From positions 434,001 through 498,000 of the forward strand of contig JAALGZ010000024.1 in NCBI GenBank assembly GCA_015227615.1: a stretch of DNA of 64,000 bases, read 5' to 3'. Under the pieces are notes generated by a model. The model was not told where the DNA came from. It searched no databases and saw nothing but the letters and a program-made list of their open reading frames with translations. The first letter of the stretch is position 1. Every line of letters begins with the position of its first letter. Origin of the DNA: Labyrinthula sp. Ha (Eukaryota > Sar > Bigyra > Labyrinthulida > Labyrinthulaceae). Of this stretch, positions 34,229 to 44,943 are shown piece after piece. The position numbers were made by a program, and so were the translations under genes.

Positions 34229-36077
34229 ATGAACAATCCTCTTGTTAATACTCCAAAAACTACCTCTAATCCTGAACCTGAAAAGAAGCAACGGGCAAAA
34301 CCAAAGCGTTGGACTCCAGAAGAAGAAAAGCTTTTCGAAGAAGGTCTAGAAAAGTATGGAAGAGATTGGAATGCAGTTGCTGGAAACATAAAAACCGTAT
34401 ATAATTCAGTTAAATTACTTTATTTAGCGCGAATCTAAAGCTGTAAAGTCACATGCACAAAAACATTTTATGAAATTATACAAAGAAAACAAAGAATTAC
34501 CACAAAAAGTAAGAGAATCTGGTGAAGGATATACAATATCTGGAAAACCGTTAGATGTTAATTCAGGAGCAGCAAGAATGTATGGGTTAAAAGGACCTGA
34601 AAGTAAAAAGCAATACCTATTAACACGAAATAAAAAATATCTTTCTAAACTTTTGACGCATAAATTAATTCAACCTGGGCCATGTAACCCTAGTTTTTAA
34701 TTTATTCGTTTAGTTTTGGTTATTGTAACGGATAAAAAGATAGAAGGAAGGTTGACTGAAGAAATGAAGTTTGTTTTTGAAGGAAAAGAATATGTTGCAC
34801 AAGAGTTTGAAGGTTTTTTGATTGAAAAGTTGGAACTTAATCTCTTCACAGATTTGTTGTTTAAAGAGGGAGATGAGTTCAAAAACTTGAAGGATCAGGG
34901 ATTAAGTGAAGGATTTAAATTTCAAAGGCAAAAGAAAAGAGCACCAAAAGCTATAAAACCACCAAAACCAAAGAAAGAGAAGAAAACAGTTGATCCTATT
35001 CAAAAAAAGATTAAAATCCAGGAGAGAATAGCTAATAGAGAACGCCTAACCAAGTTGAAGAATAAGATTTTATACGATGAGAAAGGTTTTGCAAATACAG
35101 ATTATGCGAAAAGACGAAGTAGAAGAACAAGGTCAACCCTTCAAAAAGCTTTGGTTGGCGAAAGTTCTGTTATTCCTCAACTTTTTGAATGCCAAACATA
35201 TGAAGAGTACAATCGAAACATCGTTCAAAATAAATTACCAAATGGTGATATGCTTTTTCAACCGTATAAAGTGGTTGTAGCACCATCAGTAGGTCTTATA
35301 ACCGAGGTACACGCACATCTGTCTCTACAAGAGATCATTGGATATTTAGCTGGATACATAAGAGTTGATGAGAAAGGAAAAGAAACAATTTATGTAACTC
35401 ACGCTTTCCCTGGTAGATCAATGACTGATTATAGTGCTTCTGGAATTGAATGTGAACTAGATCCACAATCATCTGTTTTAATCCACGAAGAAATAGAGGA
35501 TATTAATGAAGAGAGAGTTAAAAAAGGGGAACATGAAATCATTCTTGTGGGTTGGTATCATACGCATCCTACATTTTTGTGTACGCCTAGTGATTGGGAT
35601 ATAATAAATCATACCAATCATCAACACATGTTTGATGGTCGGTTTGTCGGTTTAATAATATCCCCATATTTAGATACAAATGTAGTAGCAAATAATTCCG
35701 GGCACGAGTTTATAACAACGAGCTCCTGGTTTCATACTGTTTATCCATATGATCAAGAGCATACATTTAAGATAGATGTTGAAATTTTGGAGTTTCAAGG
35801 TGCTAGAGATGAGGATTCGTTCAAGTTTATTTCAGAGAAGTTGAGAAGTTTGGTTTTATCTAATCCGAATGAAATGTTTCGATGGTACTCAAGTTATGAA
35901 CAGAAGTTGGATTTAAGTGAAACCTGGGTTAAAAAGATAAAATACAGAGAAAAGCTGGATTCTGTTTTTGAGCGATGGTTACCAGATGTTGTACGGGAGT
36001 TGAAGAAGGATCCAGGTTTTGAGCTGGAAGAGTTTGTGAACAAGATGGTTTCAGGATTCCTGGATAAAGGAAGTTGA
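34229..36077 (+). CDS. Myb/SANT + JAMM (MPN+) deubiquitinase, MYSM1-like, three exons
   Basis: Exons are 34229-34396, 34428-34683 and 34714-36077 (595 residues; introns 31 and 30 nt). Residues about 26-75 form a Myb/SANT domain with WTPEEEKLFEEGLEKYGRDW and, across the first intron, KAVKSHAQKHF, the SHAQK(Y/H)F class. A Lys-rich central region (about 210-290) may be nuclear-localising. The C-terminal half is an MPN+ domain: an early Glu in HLSLQEIIGYL and the complete JAMM zinc motif HTHPTFLCTPSDWD (H-x-H-x7-S-x2-D), so it should be catalytically active. In animals MYSM1 removes ubiquitin from histone H2A. Unlike MYSM1, I see no clear SWIRM domain between Myb and MPN. The first-intron splice is needed to complete the Myb domain. 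Confidence 0.87.
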
Positions 36078-36147
36078 TGCTGCTGATTTTCTGTGCAATC
36101 TACTGAAACAATGAAGTAAACAGGTTTATATCCTTGTATAGGATAAA

Positions 36148-36434
36148 ATTAAGAGCGATCCCCAGGAAGCTATCCGCTTTGCGCTTAAGGTTCACACAAA
36201 CCAAAATAGTTATACATTTATACACGGTATACATCCGGGAGTCGTGTTAAATCGTAACATAGCAGGGATTTATCCCAAGCTTTCAGGAGAGATAACCTCA
36301 GGGGCGTGAAGGAGAACTTATAGTTAGTTCTAAATTTGTTTCTGCTTAGAGCTGAATGGCAAGTTCATCAGCTGGGGCAATGCTCTAATCCTGCACAAAT
36401 TGAAGACCTGATTCAGCCTTTCACGAAAACTTAG
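36148..36434 (+). pseudogene. integrase fragment of a second LTR-type element
   Basis: An open stretch 36148-36306 reads PQEAIRFALKVHTNQNS...IHGIHPGVVLN, matching the pattern ALxxHN...GxxPxxLVxG found at the end of retroelement integrase cores. After a frameshift, 36342-36431 reads LRAEWQVHQLGQCSNPAQIE, resembling the following RRAxxxAxxxxESxxRI helix. The sequence differs from the corresponding part of the 27.4-34.1 kb element, so it belongs to another family. No LTRs or target duplications were found. Confidence 0.42.
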
Positions 36435-39400
36435 TATTCACTTTATATCTGTCTAATTTGTATTCAGTTCGTTCATGTGGGCATTATCTCAACTTTTAGT
36501 TTCGCTGTACTGGAAATTTTTTTCTTAGCTTTTTTTTTTGAACAAAGAAAGGGCCAATGGGATAAACTTTTAGGATACTTGATTTTCTCAGTTGATTCTT
36601 TAAACACTCTTCTTCAATTGCGACAGAAATTGACTTGCCGTTTGTTCCTGTAGCAGTCGGGAATGTTAGAAAGTATCAAGTGAGAAACTTGCAAATTTCG
36701 TATAAACCTGAATGGTAGCAGATTTGGTGGGTATGTTTTTAAATTAAAATGTAATAAATCGAACCAGAAAATCTCAATCCACAGGGAACTCTTTGTCTGA
36801 GATGAAGCACAAAATTTATTAAGAAGAATAATGCAGAAAACAAAGATGATAGTTTGTTTTCTTGTGTTTCTTCCATTGTTGCTTCTTTTCTCTAATTCTT
36901 GGGATATTTACCCTATAATGAGTGGTAGTCTTGAATTAGCAAACAGTTCCCGGAAAAAGTCTCCAAACATTGAAAATGGATGCAGATATATAGGATGGAC
37001 ATGTTCCTAAATATCATATAATTCTTTAACATTGTACATTTTTTTTCCTAGATATATGAATCGAGGATAATATGGAAATAAGGTAATATAATGTTCGTTT
37101 TAAAACTATTTATAAGGAAATAGTGAGATCAATATAGGAGACTAGAAAGAAAAGAGCGAAAAAGAAACTGAGAAAGCTAAGCCCGAGAAATAATGAGGAC
37201 ATTCAAGTCAAGAAACAGAACAAAGTTAAAAGCTTTAAGAACTACAAGCCAGTGGTTTGATTTTGTTAATAGATTAATCTAGACTAAGAAAGAAAAGAAA
37301 ATGGAATCTTATTACGAGAAACTGTTTCTAATCTGATGGAAGAAATAAAGGTCTTATTTCGTTCAAATATATTCAATACTTTAGTTACTAAACAAAATTT
37401 ATGCCTTTCCCTTAATGTACTCTGTTTTTAACCATTTCATCATCTAGTTTGAGCAAAGTAAAGCATAGATGTATCCAATCTCTAGAAAAAGACTGAAAAT
37501 TTTTAAATAAAATTAGAAAAATGCCTTTTATTAGTAATCAGAGTTCATTTTCCAGATATATCTTCGATATAAATGAAGAAATCAGGAAAATAATCAAGTT
37601 TATGACGTTAATGTCCATTTATGAGAGGAGTGCGGTCGTTAACAGTATAATACTTATTTTCTACCTGTCTAACAAAAGTTTCTTTTTTGCAAAACATATA
37701 AGAATTGTTTACATTCGGATATATGGTTTATGTCTAAGAATATTGCCATTTGCATGAGATATTGCATCAACACAAAAATTTAGGAGTTGATCTGGATGTT
37801 ACAATATTTGATTTCAAGCTACAATCTTAAGCGTTGCAGCATTCTGAGGCAATTAAATTTCCCAATCTTTTCCTCTAGCAAGTAAATATGACTGTCAAGA
37901 TGGTAATAGAATTTTAAAATTTTCTTGGAAGCTTAATTATTTTTGCATAATATAAATATATTTCTCCTTAGCATTTGGAGAAAGCTGTTCTGTCAAACTT
38001 ATCTTGAAATCACATACTGAGTACTGTTAGTCATAAATTAAGTGTATAACTTAGGCTAACTTGTTTGATAAGATCTTCTTTAGCTTAGAATTGCTTATGT
38101 AATCTTCTTGATATTTGTTAAGTCATACTAATTTATTACTACTGTATTGCTTACTATTTTCATTAACTTTTCAAGAACCATCTTCGTAATTATGTAAGTA
38201 TTAAAATAGATAGTATGCCTTTAGACAATCACTATTATCAGTACTAGTAGAGCCATTAAAGGAATTTTCCAACGAAAACAGATTTCATGCAATTATGATC
38301 GAAACAATAATATTACCAGGAAAATACAAAGATAAACGAGTCCTCTATGAATAAAAATAGTTACTATCAACAGTACTCATTGAAAGGTTATTTGTATTCT
38401 AACATAGGCATTAAGTGACCCTATGACAGCGTTTGATCCATAAAATCTTTGAAAAGCTTTCTTAGAAAGCAATATACTTTGTACTAAAAATGGTACTCAA
38501 TCTAGTTTGGAAACATACATATCCTTCATTAAGAAAACTCAATCCTAGTTTCTATAAAATGGTTAACTAAGTTTCTCAAAGAGCCTAAACTTTAATTAAA
38601 AGAAAGGATCGGACTTTTATTCTATTTTATTTTTCCTAAATATAGACATTTCCAATCACTCGTACTTCAGTAGCACTACGTCAATTGATACAGCTATCAA
38701 GAAAAAAAAGAAAAAAGAAAAATATATTAAGTTTAAATTTGGCAAATTCTTGATATTTTTATAACCTCAATAAGAAAAATTTCCGAGGACGTGTATTATA
38801 TCATAGTCGACATGTGAGATGTAATGGAAGTCTAATGACTCTACGGAAGCAGTTCCCATATAGGGTTGATCGTTGCAGTTGCTCATTGCGAAAAAGAAGG
38901 TTGATGTATTGTATGAAGGTTAACACATATATTTAAAACACATACTAAAGCCAAAGGTATAGCTTCCAAGTTAATAAATTAATAAAAGTTATATGACTCT
39001 ACTTTCTAGCTTTTGATTCTCATAGTACCACAAGTTACATAAAATTGTGTATGATTGCCTTAACTATGCTTTTGTTCTGGGCAAAACAAACTTTTCTCTA
39101 GCAATAAAAATATATCGTGGCGTGATAACCAGAAGATTAACATGAGATAGTCTACAACAAATTATAGCACCTTGAAGAAGTCTACTTTAGGTTTGCAACC
39201 TACCAAAATGGATCCAATCCCTTTTATTTCTGTCACGGCGGCAGATTCTCAAGTAAAATATTATAACCAGTGATGGGTCTTTCGATATATACCGATACTC
39301 TAGATTCGTGTTCAATGAATGTTGTTGCAATAAATATAAAACTTATTTAACTATATAACCTTAGTACAATTGAGAAATAGACTCTTTTTTTTTCACGTAT

Positions 39401-40979
39401 AAATCTTAGAACTTCAAGAAGTTAGCAGAGATCGAGCAGACTGCCTCAGCAAGAAAATCTGCTATACAGCAATCACAACTGTTAAACTAGAACAATAATG
39501 CGACATTTAAAAGAAAGAAGTTAGCATAAATTTTCTTATTCTAGGAGCTGAATAGTGAATAAAGGAAACAATATCCCACAGATTGTAAATAACGTGTGTA
39601 TGAATATTTCTGAAGTAAGGCAAGAAATCGACAAATATTCTTTTATCGAGCAAGAACACCTTGAACAATAAATGAATATATAAACTAAACCATAGATGCA
39701 ATGAATTTATCAGTTTCACTATTTTCTCTTTATAATGATAGGAGGTCAAAAGATATTCCATGAACCACCGACAGCTCAATGAATTAGATTCTCCAGCAAT
39801 TTTCCATGGAGCACTCATCCAGTGAACAAAAATTCTGCACACGCTTCTATACTCTATGGATTGAGACTGAAACCAAAAATAAAGATCTTACAACAAGAAT
39901 TGCCGAATAAAAAGAAAATTTCCTAAAAGTTCGTTTTGTCTAGCTCTTGAGAATCATTTCCAAAACGCCTTTCTTAGTGCTTAAGGTAACTAATACATTC
40001 AATATATATTCACGCTCACTTGCTAAAAGGCTACCATCTTTACCGAAAGAAGAGGAAGCTACTAACTTTTCAATATCTTCATTTATATTTTCCACATTTG
40101 ATTTTTCTTTTGTAACTAATTACATTTGTTGAATGTTGATGCCTGTTCTACAGAATATGCTTGACTCCAGCTGCTACGGGTTCACAAGCACGGGTTACAT
40201 CTCGAATAATCGTTATTTTCCAATTCTATATCCACGAAAAAAAGTTTGGTCCAATTCTTAAGATTCTAGATTTCTCAGTTTTTCTTATATTTATCATTGT
40301 TTCTGGTAGAAATCTTACAGAACCTCATTAATAGCGTCAATAAGAGTAATTACATATATAATCTACATGCCTAAAAGTTCTTCGCTGTGGTTAAGCTGTC
40401 ATATCTCAAAGTAATATTTTATCTCCGAGTAAAAATCAGGTTCGTATTCATAAAATCAAGGAAAAATGCGTGTTGGAAAAAGACCTCGAAAATTTGGAAG
40501 TAAATCTAGAAATACCTAGAATATCGAGAGAAAATCGAGAAAACCAAGAGAAAAAACCTTAAAAAAATATAACTCAAAATTTCAAATGGACACCTCTATG
40601 CTTAAGATAAAGTGTTTTATTCAAGTAGGATTAAGCTTTAGTCGCTTGTGTGCCAAATGTGGGTAACTCAATATTCATTGTGTTACCCATCTACCTGCAA
40701 ACTCAAATGCAAACTTATTTTAAAGCACCGATTGCATTATCATGCAAACAATGTTTCTCATTACAAGTTGCTTATTAAGTTTACATATTCCAAATATTAA
40801 ACAAAATCCTAATCTATTACTCTTTTTTTTTGTTTTTCCGAGTTTTACGCAAATCTTTAAATATGCCCAAAATACAAAATTTATGCAACTGTTTATTTTA
40901 CACAGAATTCATCCGTTAGTTGAATTATAAATGTTCCCGCTTCTAAAATAACGGAACAAAAATAAAACAAAATAAAACA
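36435..40979. other. gene-poor interval
   Basis: About 4.5 kb with no supported gene. ORFs up to 111 codons occur (39507-39842), but they lack an ATG start or any recognisable motif. The last 40 bases are an A/C-rich leader for the scramblase gene. Confidence 0.5.
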
Positions 40980-42112
40980 ATGGTGAATATAAGTTCCATT
41001 GAAGAAATTTTAAAAAGATTAGGAAAAACTGATGGTAAAATTTTAATAAATATAAATTTTAGGTTTCTATATTGAACAACAATGGGGTGCACTTGAAGAA
41101 ATTACTTCTTGTTGGGAGCAAGAAAATGTGTAAATTAGTTCCTACCTAGTTAATACTCTTTAGTTATGAAGTTTATTCACTTCCAAGAAACTATAAAGAT
41201 AGAAAAGCAGGAAATATTACAGGAGCTTTTAAATTCTTTTCTGCTAAAGAAAAAACTGGATGTTGTAAACGTAACTGCTGCGGAGAAAATCGACCATTTA
41301 CATTTAATTTTCTTGATGTGGAGTCAAAAAAACCTGTAATTCAAATTAGTAGAAAGTAAGAAAAATATTTTTTTTGTTTAAAATTAGACTTGCCTGTTGT
41401 GGATGGGCAGTTATTCCTTGTTGTGCACATCAAGTTGATGTTCATGCATTAGTAAAAAGAAAAAAAGATGGTGGACATGATTTTGTAAAAAGACCAAATA
41501 AAAAAACTTTAGCAGCAAGAGTATTAAAAAATATTTTTTATTTTATTTTAGGTTCAAACACCAAAATGTACAGGTGGATGTTGTTGTCCAACATATTACT
41601 TACTTGACCATAAAAAAAGATATATGGGAAGAATTGAAGGGTATACTTGCTGGGCGTTACCGTGTTTTATTTGTGATACTTGTGGTGCAGATTTTCAAGT
41701 TTATGATCACCAAAATATTCAAGTTGCTAAAATAGATAAACTTGGAATAGTTGATTGTAAGGATATTTTATATGAAATAGCAACAAGTAGTGATAAATAT
41801 ACAGTTGAATTTGATAAAGGTGCTCGATTAGGACCAAATTTTAAATTAGCTACTTTAGCAGCTGTTATGCAAATTGATTTTAATTTTTTTGAAGATGAAA
41901 GAGGATTACAACAATGCCACTGTTGTGATTTATATTGTTGTGGATATGCTCTTCCATGTATACCTTTATGTTGTATGTCTCCAATCTGCTTTTTATGTTG
42001 TTGTTGTTGTTGTGATAAGAAAAAAAATAAAACAAGAAGAAATAGTAGATTACTAACAAATGGAGATAGAAGACCAAGTGGAGCACCTCAAATGTTAACT
42101 ATGGAAGTTTGA
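40980..42112 (+). CDS. phospholipid scramblase family protein, five exons
   Basis: Exons are 40980-41034, 41063-41129, 41164-41355, 41388-41520 and 41552-42112; introns are 28, 34, 32 and 31 nt, and the joined frame is open for 335 residues. The family mediates Ca2+-dependent movement of phospholipids between leaflets or acts as a membrane-tethered beta-barrel regulator. Seen: the Cys-rich beta-barrel pattern (TGCCKRNCCGENRPF, KLACCGWAVIPCCAHQ), GRIEGYTCWALPCF, ADFQVYDHQN, and the family block LGPNFKLATLAAVMQIDFNFFEDERG. The C-terminus is exceptionally Cys-rich (six Cys in a row near residue 305) followed by a basic tail, probably a palmitoylated membrane anchor. Its stop lies 1 bp from that of the convergent neighbour. 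Confidence 0.88.
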
Positions 42113-42113
42113 A

Positions 42114-43427
42114 TTAGTTTAGAGTATCATACATTCCAGCATTTGTATCATAACTTAATCTTCTCTTGAGCAATTCTTTTTTCTTTTTTCTAGTTATATT
42201 ATTACTTGTATTTTCTTTTTCTGCTTCAGAATCAGTAAAAAGATCAAAACTATCAGAATCTGAATTTATAGATTGGATTTCACTTTCTACATCTGAATTT
42301 TCATAAATTTCACCACTAAGATCACGAAATGTTTGATTCATATCTTCTTCTTCTTCTCTTTTAATCTGCTCTTTCATTGTTTCAAATTGAGATTTTTCAA
42401 TCATAACATTTTGTGTTTTCATTGTCAAGTCAGGCAATTTAGATTCAACTTTTTTTTGTTCTTTTTTTATTATTTGAATTTCTTTCTTCTCAACAAAACT
42501 CTCTTTTTTCTTTTCCATGACTTTTAAACAATACTTTTTCAATATTTTTTCTTTTTCCATTTTACCTTTTAAATGCAATTTCTCAGCTTCTCTTTTAAAA
42601 CAAATTTCCATGTCCTGTATTTTTTCTTCTATTTCTTTTTCAATAACTTCAAACTCCCGAAAAACTTCAGTAAACAATTCGTTCTCTTTTTCTTCAATTT
42701 TTACTTCTTTCTTCTTCTCCAACTTTTCGTTTTCATTCTTCTTCATTTTCATCCGAAGTCCAAGTTTTTGACAAATCTCCTTTGCTTTTAAAATAGATCC
42801 TTCCTTTCCATCTAAATATTCTTGATAAGTAAATCCAGATTGAGAAAGCATAAGTCTAAATCCATATTCTTTCGCATGAAGTCGATTTCCTGTTTTCTTA
42901 TCAAAGTATCTGTATCTTCTCTGATTTCCATTTGGACTATGAACTCTAACTTGACATCTTTGTTCTTGTTCCTTTTTTTCTTTTTGTGAAGTTTCCATCA
43001 TTTTTTTTACCATTGGTCTTAATTTAAGAATCTCTTCTTTTGTTGGTTTTCTACATTTGGAATCTTTTTTTAGATTTCGAGGTGTTGCGACTAAATTCAA
43101 AGGATAATCAAAAAATTCGAGAAAAATATCTCTTATTCGTCTTGCTAAATAAAATTCTTCCCGAATTCTTAAATTCAAGCAAGTAAAATGTCTAATCATG
43201 TGTGTTTTTAAGGCATCTTTCTCTTTTGCGTCCGTAGGGCATTTGTTCAGTTCGTCAAGCTTTAAACAGGTTGCAGCTTCCAGAAGATGAGGAATTTTTT
43301 CATATCCATATATTTTTGGTGATTTTTGACGAGCTCGTTGTGTTCTTAATCCAATTTTTCTCTGAGGTGTTTGCATTTTTTTAATGTCTTTATCTTTCCT
43401 CAAACAATTTATACTAAGCGATTTCAT
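42114..43427 (-). CDS. unrecognised basic/coiled-coil protein with acidic C-terminus
   Basis: 437 residues from the first in-frame ATG (43427); a second ATG at 43376 sits in a better A-rich context and would give a 420-residue protein. No known family recognised. The N-terminal half is basic and includes a compact, conserved-looking block around residues 175-240 with RYRYFDKKTGNRLHAKEYGF and then YLDGKEGSILKAKEICQKLG. A long Lys/Glu-rich coiled coil follows (about 240-375), then an acidic Ser/Asp/Glu-rich tail. This suggests a nuclear or nucleic-acid-associated protein (inference). It is convergent with the scramblase gene and divergent from the rhomboid gene. Confidence 0.7.
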   Translation of the reverse strand: MKSLSINCLRKDKDIKKMQTPQRKIGLRTQRARQKSPKIYGYEKIPHLLEAATCLKLDELNKCPTDAKEKDALKTHMIRHFTCLNLRIREEFYLARRIRDIFLEFFDYPLNLVATPRNLKKDSKCRKPTKEEILKLRPMVKKMMETSQKEKKEQEQRCQVRVHSPNGNQRRYRYFDKKTGNRLHAKEYGFRLMLSQSGFTYQEYLDGKEGSILKAKEICQKLGLRMKMKKNENEKLEKKKEVKIEEKENELFTEVFREFEVIEKEIEEKIQDMEICFKREAEKLHLKGKMEKEKILKKYCLKVMEKKKESFVEKKEIQIIKKEQKKVESKLPDLTMKTQNVMIEKSQFETMKEQIKREEEEDMNQTFRDLSGEIYENSDVESEIQSINSDSDSFDLFTDSEAEKENTSNNITRKKKKELLKRRLSYDTNAGMYDTLN

Positions 43428-43439
43428 TGGTAAATTTAA

Positions 43440-43544
43440 CCAATCAAATATAAATTTATTTAATTGGCTTAATCTACCAATCAATCTGCATCTTCCTTTT
43501 CCTTATATGATTGGGTGATAGTAAAAATTAAGGAATATGATTGG
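43440..43544. promoter_or_regulatory. cluster of four CCAAT boxes between divergent genes
   Basis: Four exact copies of CCAATCA or its complement TGATTGG lie at 43440-43446, 43477-43483, 43508-43514 and 43538-43544, with start-to-start spacings of 37, 31 and 30 bp. CCAATCA is the NF-Y (HAP2/3/5) consensus, and roughly 30-bp spacing is typical of multi-CCAAT promoters. The cluster lies between the unrecognised coiled-coil gene and the rhomboid gene, so it may act as a shared bidirectional promoter. Confidence 0.55.
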
Positions 43545-43620
43545 ATAAATATTTGGCTATATGGCCAAAAAGTAAAAAATTCAGTGCAGTTCATTGTAAA
43601 GAAAACAAGACAAGAATAAG

Positions 43621-44943
43621 ATGTCTGATATTGATTCTCCTCTTCAAGATCATCTCACTCACCTTGGATCACAACAAACAAGAAGGAGAAGTCAAAATCC
43701 AGTTGGAACACGTCAAAGACGTGCAAGAAGGCACGATTCGATCGCTTCAACAACTTCAAGCTTACAAAACGTAACAAAGACTTTAAGTGTAAGAAATATT
43801 GACACAGAAATTTCAGAAACAAGAAAATCAATAAAAAATCTTGAAAGAGAAATTGTAAATGTAAAAAGAAATTCTTTACATTCCCTTGCTCGTTATTCTT
43901 TAAATTCAGATATTGAAACTTCGGAGAATGAAGATAAAGATCAAGAGTTTGAGTTTAGACATAGTAGACCAAGAAGTTATAAACCATTCTTTTCTCTTTT
44001 CTTTCTTTTTTCATGCTTAATTTTATTCATTGTGGAAATTGGAAGAAATGGATGGGCTGTTGAAGAGCTTCATTTGAACCCTTTGATTGGACCTAGTGTT
44101 GATGTTTTGGTTGATTTAGGTGCAAAGGATACAGAAAAACTTCAAAATGGTGAATTTTGGAGACTTTTTGCACCATTAATCCTTCATAGTGGTTTAATTC
44201 ACCTTTTGGCTAATCTACTTGGTTTGGTTACGATTGGGATTCCGATGGAGCAAGAATTTGGAACTGTTCGAATTGCCATAATTTCAATCTTCTCAGGAGT
44301 TGCAGGAATTACTTTGAGTGCTTTAATGGCACCTAATTTGATTGGTGTTGGTGCATCAAGTGCAATATTTGGCTTATTTGGTGCTGCTTGGGCTGATTTG
44401 ATACAGAATTGGAAAACATACGCTGGAAAAAATGTTGGTATTCTTATTCAGCTTTTTCTTTATACTGTAATTAATTTCTCATTTGGATTAATGCCATTTT
44501 TGGATAATTTTGCGCATATTGGAGGATTTATTGTTGGTCTTTTAATTGGGATGTCTATTTTAAGTAAGAATTATGGAGATGTAAATGTAAGTCGAACTAA
44601 AAAAATGTTTGTAAGATTATTCAGTGGAATATTATTTCCTGCTGGTTTAGCTGGATTGTTGTTGATGCTTTTTCTAGGTTTTGAAGTTGCTGATAATTGT
44701 GAGTTTTGTGAATATTTGACTTGTGTTGAATTTCCTCCTGGTGCTGCTGAAGGTGATTTATGGTGGGAATGTGGACCTTGTTTAAATGGATTTGGTTCTT
44801 TTTCTAATTTTAGTGAATCAGCTGGAGTAAATATAATTTGTCCTGATGAAACAGAAGTTTTTGTTGGTGTACCAGTTGATTTAACTTTAGAAGAGTTTGA
44901 AACAAACTTTATGTTTTATTGTCAAGATACTTGCGAAAGTTAA
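43621..44943 (+). CDS. rhomboid-family intramembrane serine protease
   Basis: 440 residues, single exon. A polar N-terminal domain of about 115 residues (Arg/Ser-rich, short coiled coil near 60-90) precedes a first membrane segment and the rhomboid core. Core motifs: EFWRLFAPLILHSGLIHLLAN (loop-1 WR and the HxxxxHxxxN element), the catalytic Ser motif GASSAIFGL (Ser about 246) and the catalytic His in NFAHIGGFIVG (His about 299). Both catalytic residues are present, so it is not an inactive iRhom-like protein. A last membrane segment at about 330-350 is followed by a Cys-rich acidic tail of about 85 residues (DNCEFCEYLTC, WWECGPC, CQDTC). Rhomboids cleave membrane-anchored substrates; the substrate is unknown. 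The ATG follows an A-rich leader. Confidence 0.9.
   Translation: MSDIDSPLQDHLTHLGSQQTRRRSQNPVGTRQRRARRHDSIASTTSSLQNVTKTLSVRNIDTEISETRKSIKNLEREIVNVKRNSLHSLARYSLNSDIETSENEDKDQEFEFRHSRPRSYKPFFSLFFLFSCLILFIVEIGRNGWAVEELHLNPLIGPSVDVLVDLGAKDTEKLQNGEFWRLFAPLILHSGLIHLLANLLGLVTIGIPMEQEFGTVRIAIISIFSGVAGITLSALMAPNLIGVGASSAIFGLFGAAWADLIQNWKTYAGKNVGILIQLFLYTVINFSFGLMPFLDNFAHIGGFIVGLLIGMSILSKNYGDVNVSRTKKMFVRLFSGILFPAGLAGLLLMLFLGFEVADNCEFCEYLTCVEFPPGAAEGDLWWECGPCLNGFGSFSNFSESAGVNIICPDETEVFVGVPVDLTLEEFETNFMFYCQDTCES

Noticed and set aside
39272-39290. CAGTGATGGG, similar to the hAT terminal start
   Set aside because: No matching inverted end or 8-bp duplication was found nearby.
39507-39842. 111-codon minus-strand ORF
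   Set aside because: The frame opens at GTG rather than ATG, and the product is a hydrophobic, low-information sequence without any motif.
42333-42791. Several Phe/Ser-rich ORFs antisense to the coiled-coil gene
   Set aside because: They mirror the Lys/Glu codons of the minus-strand gene.
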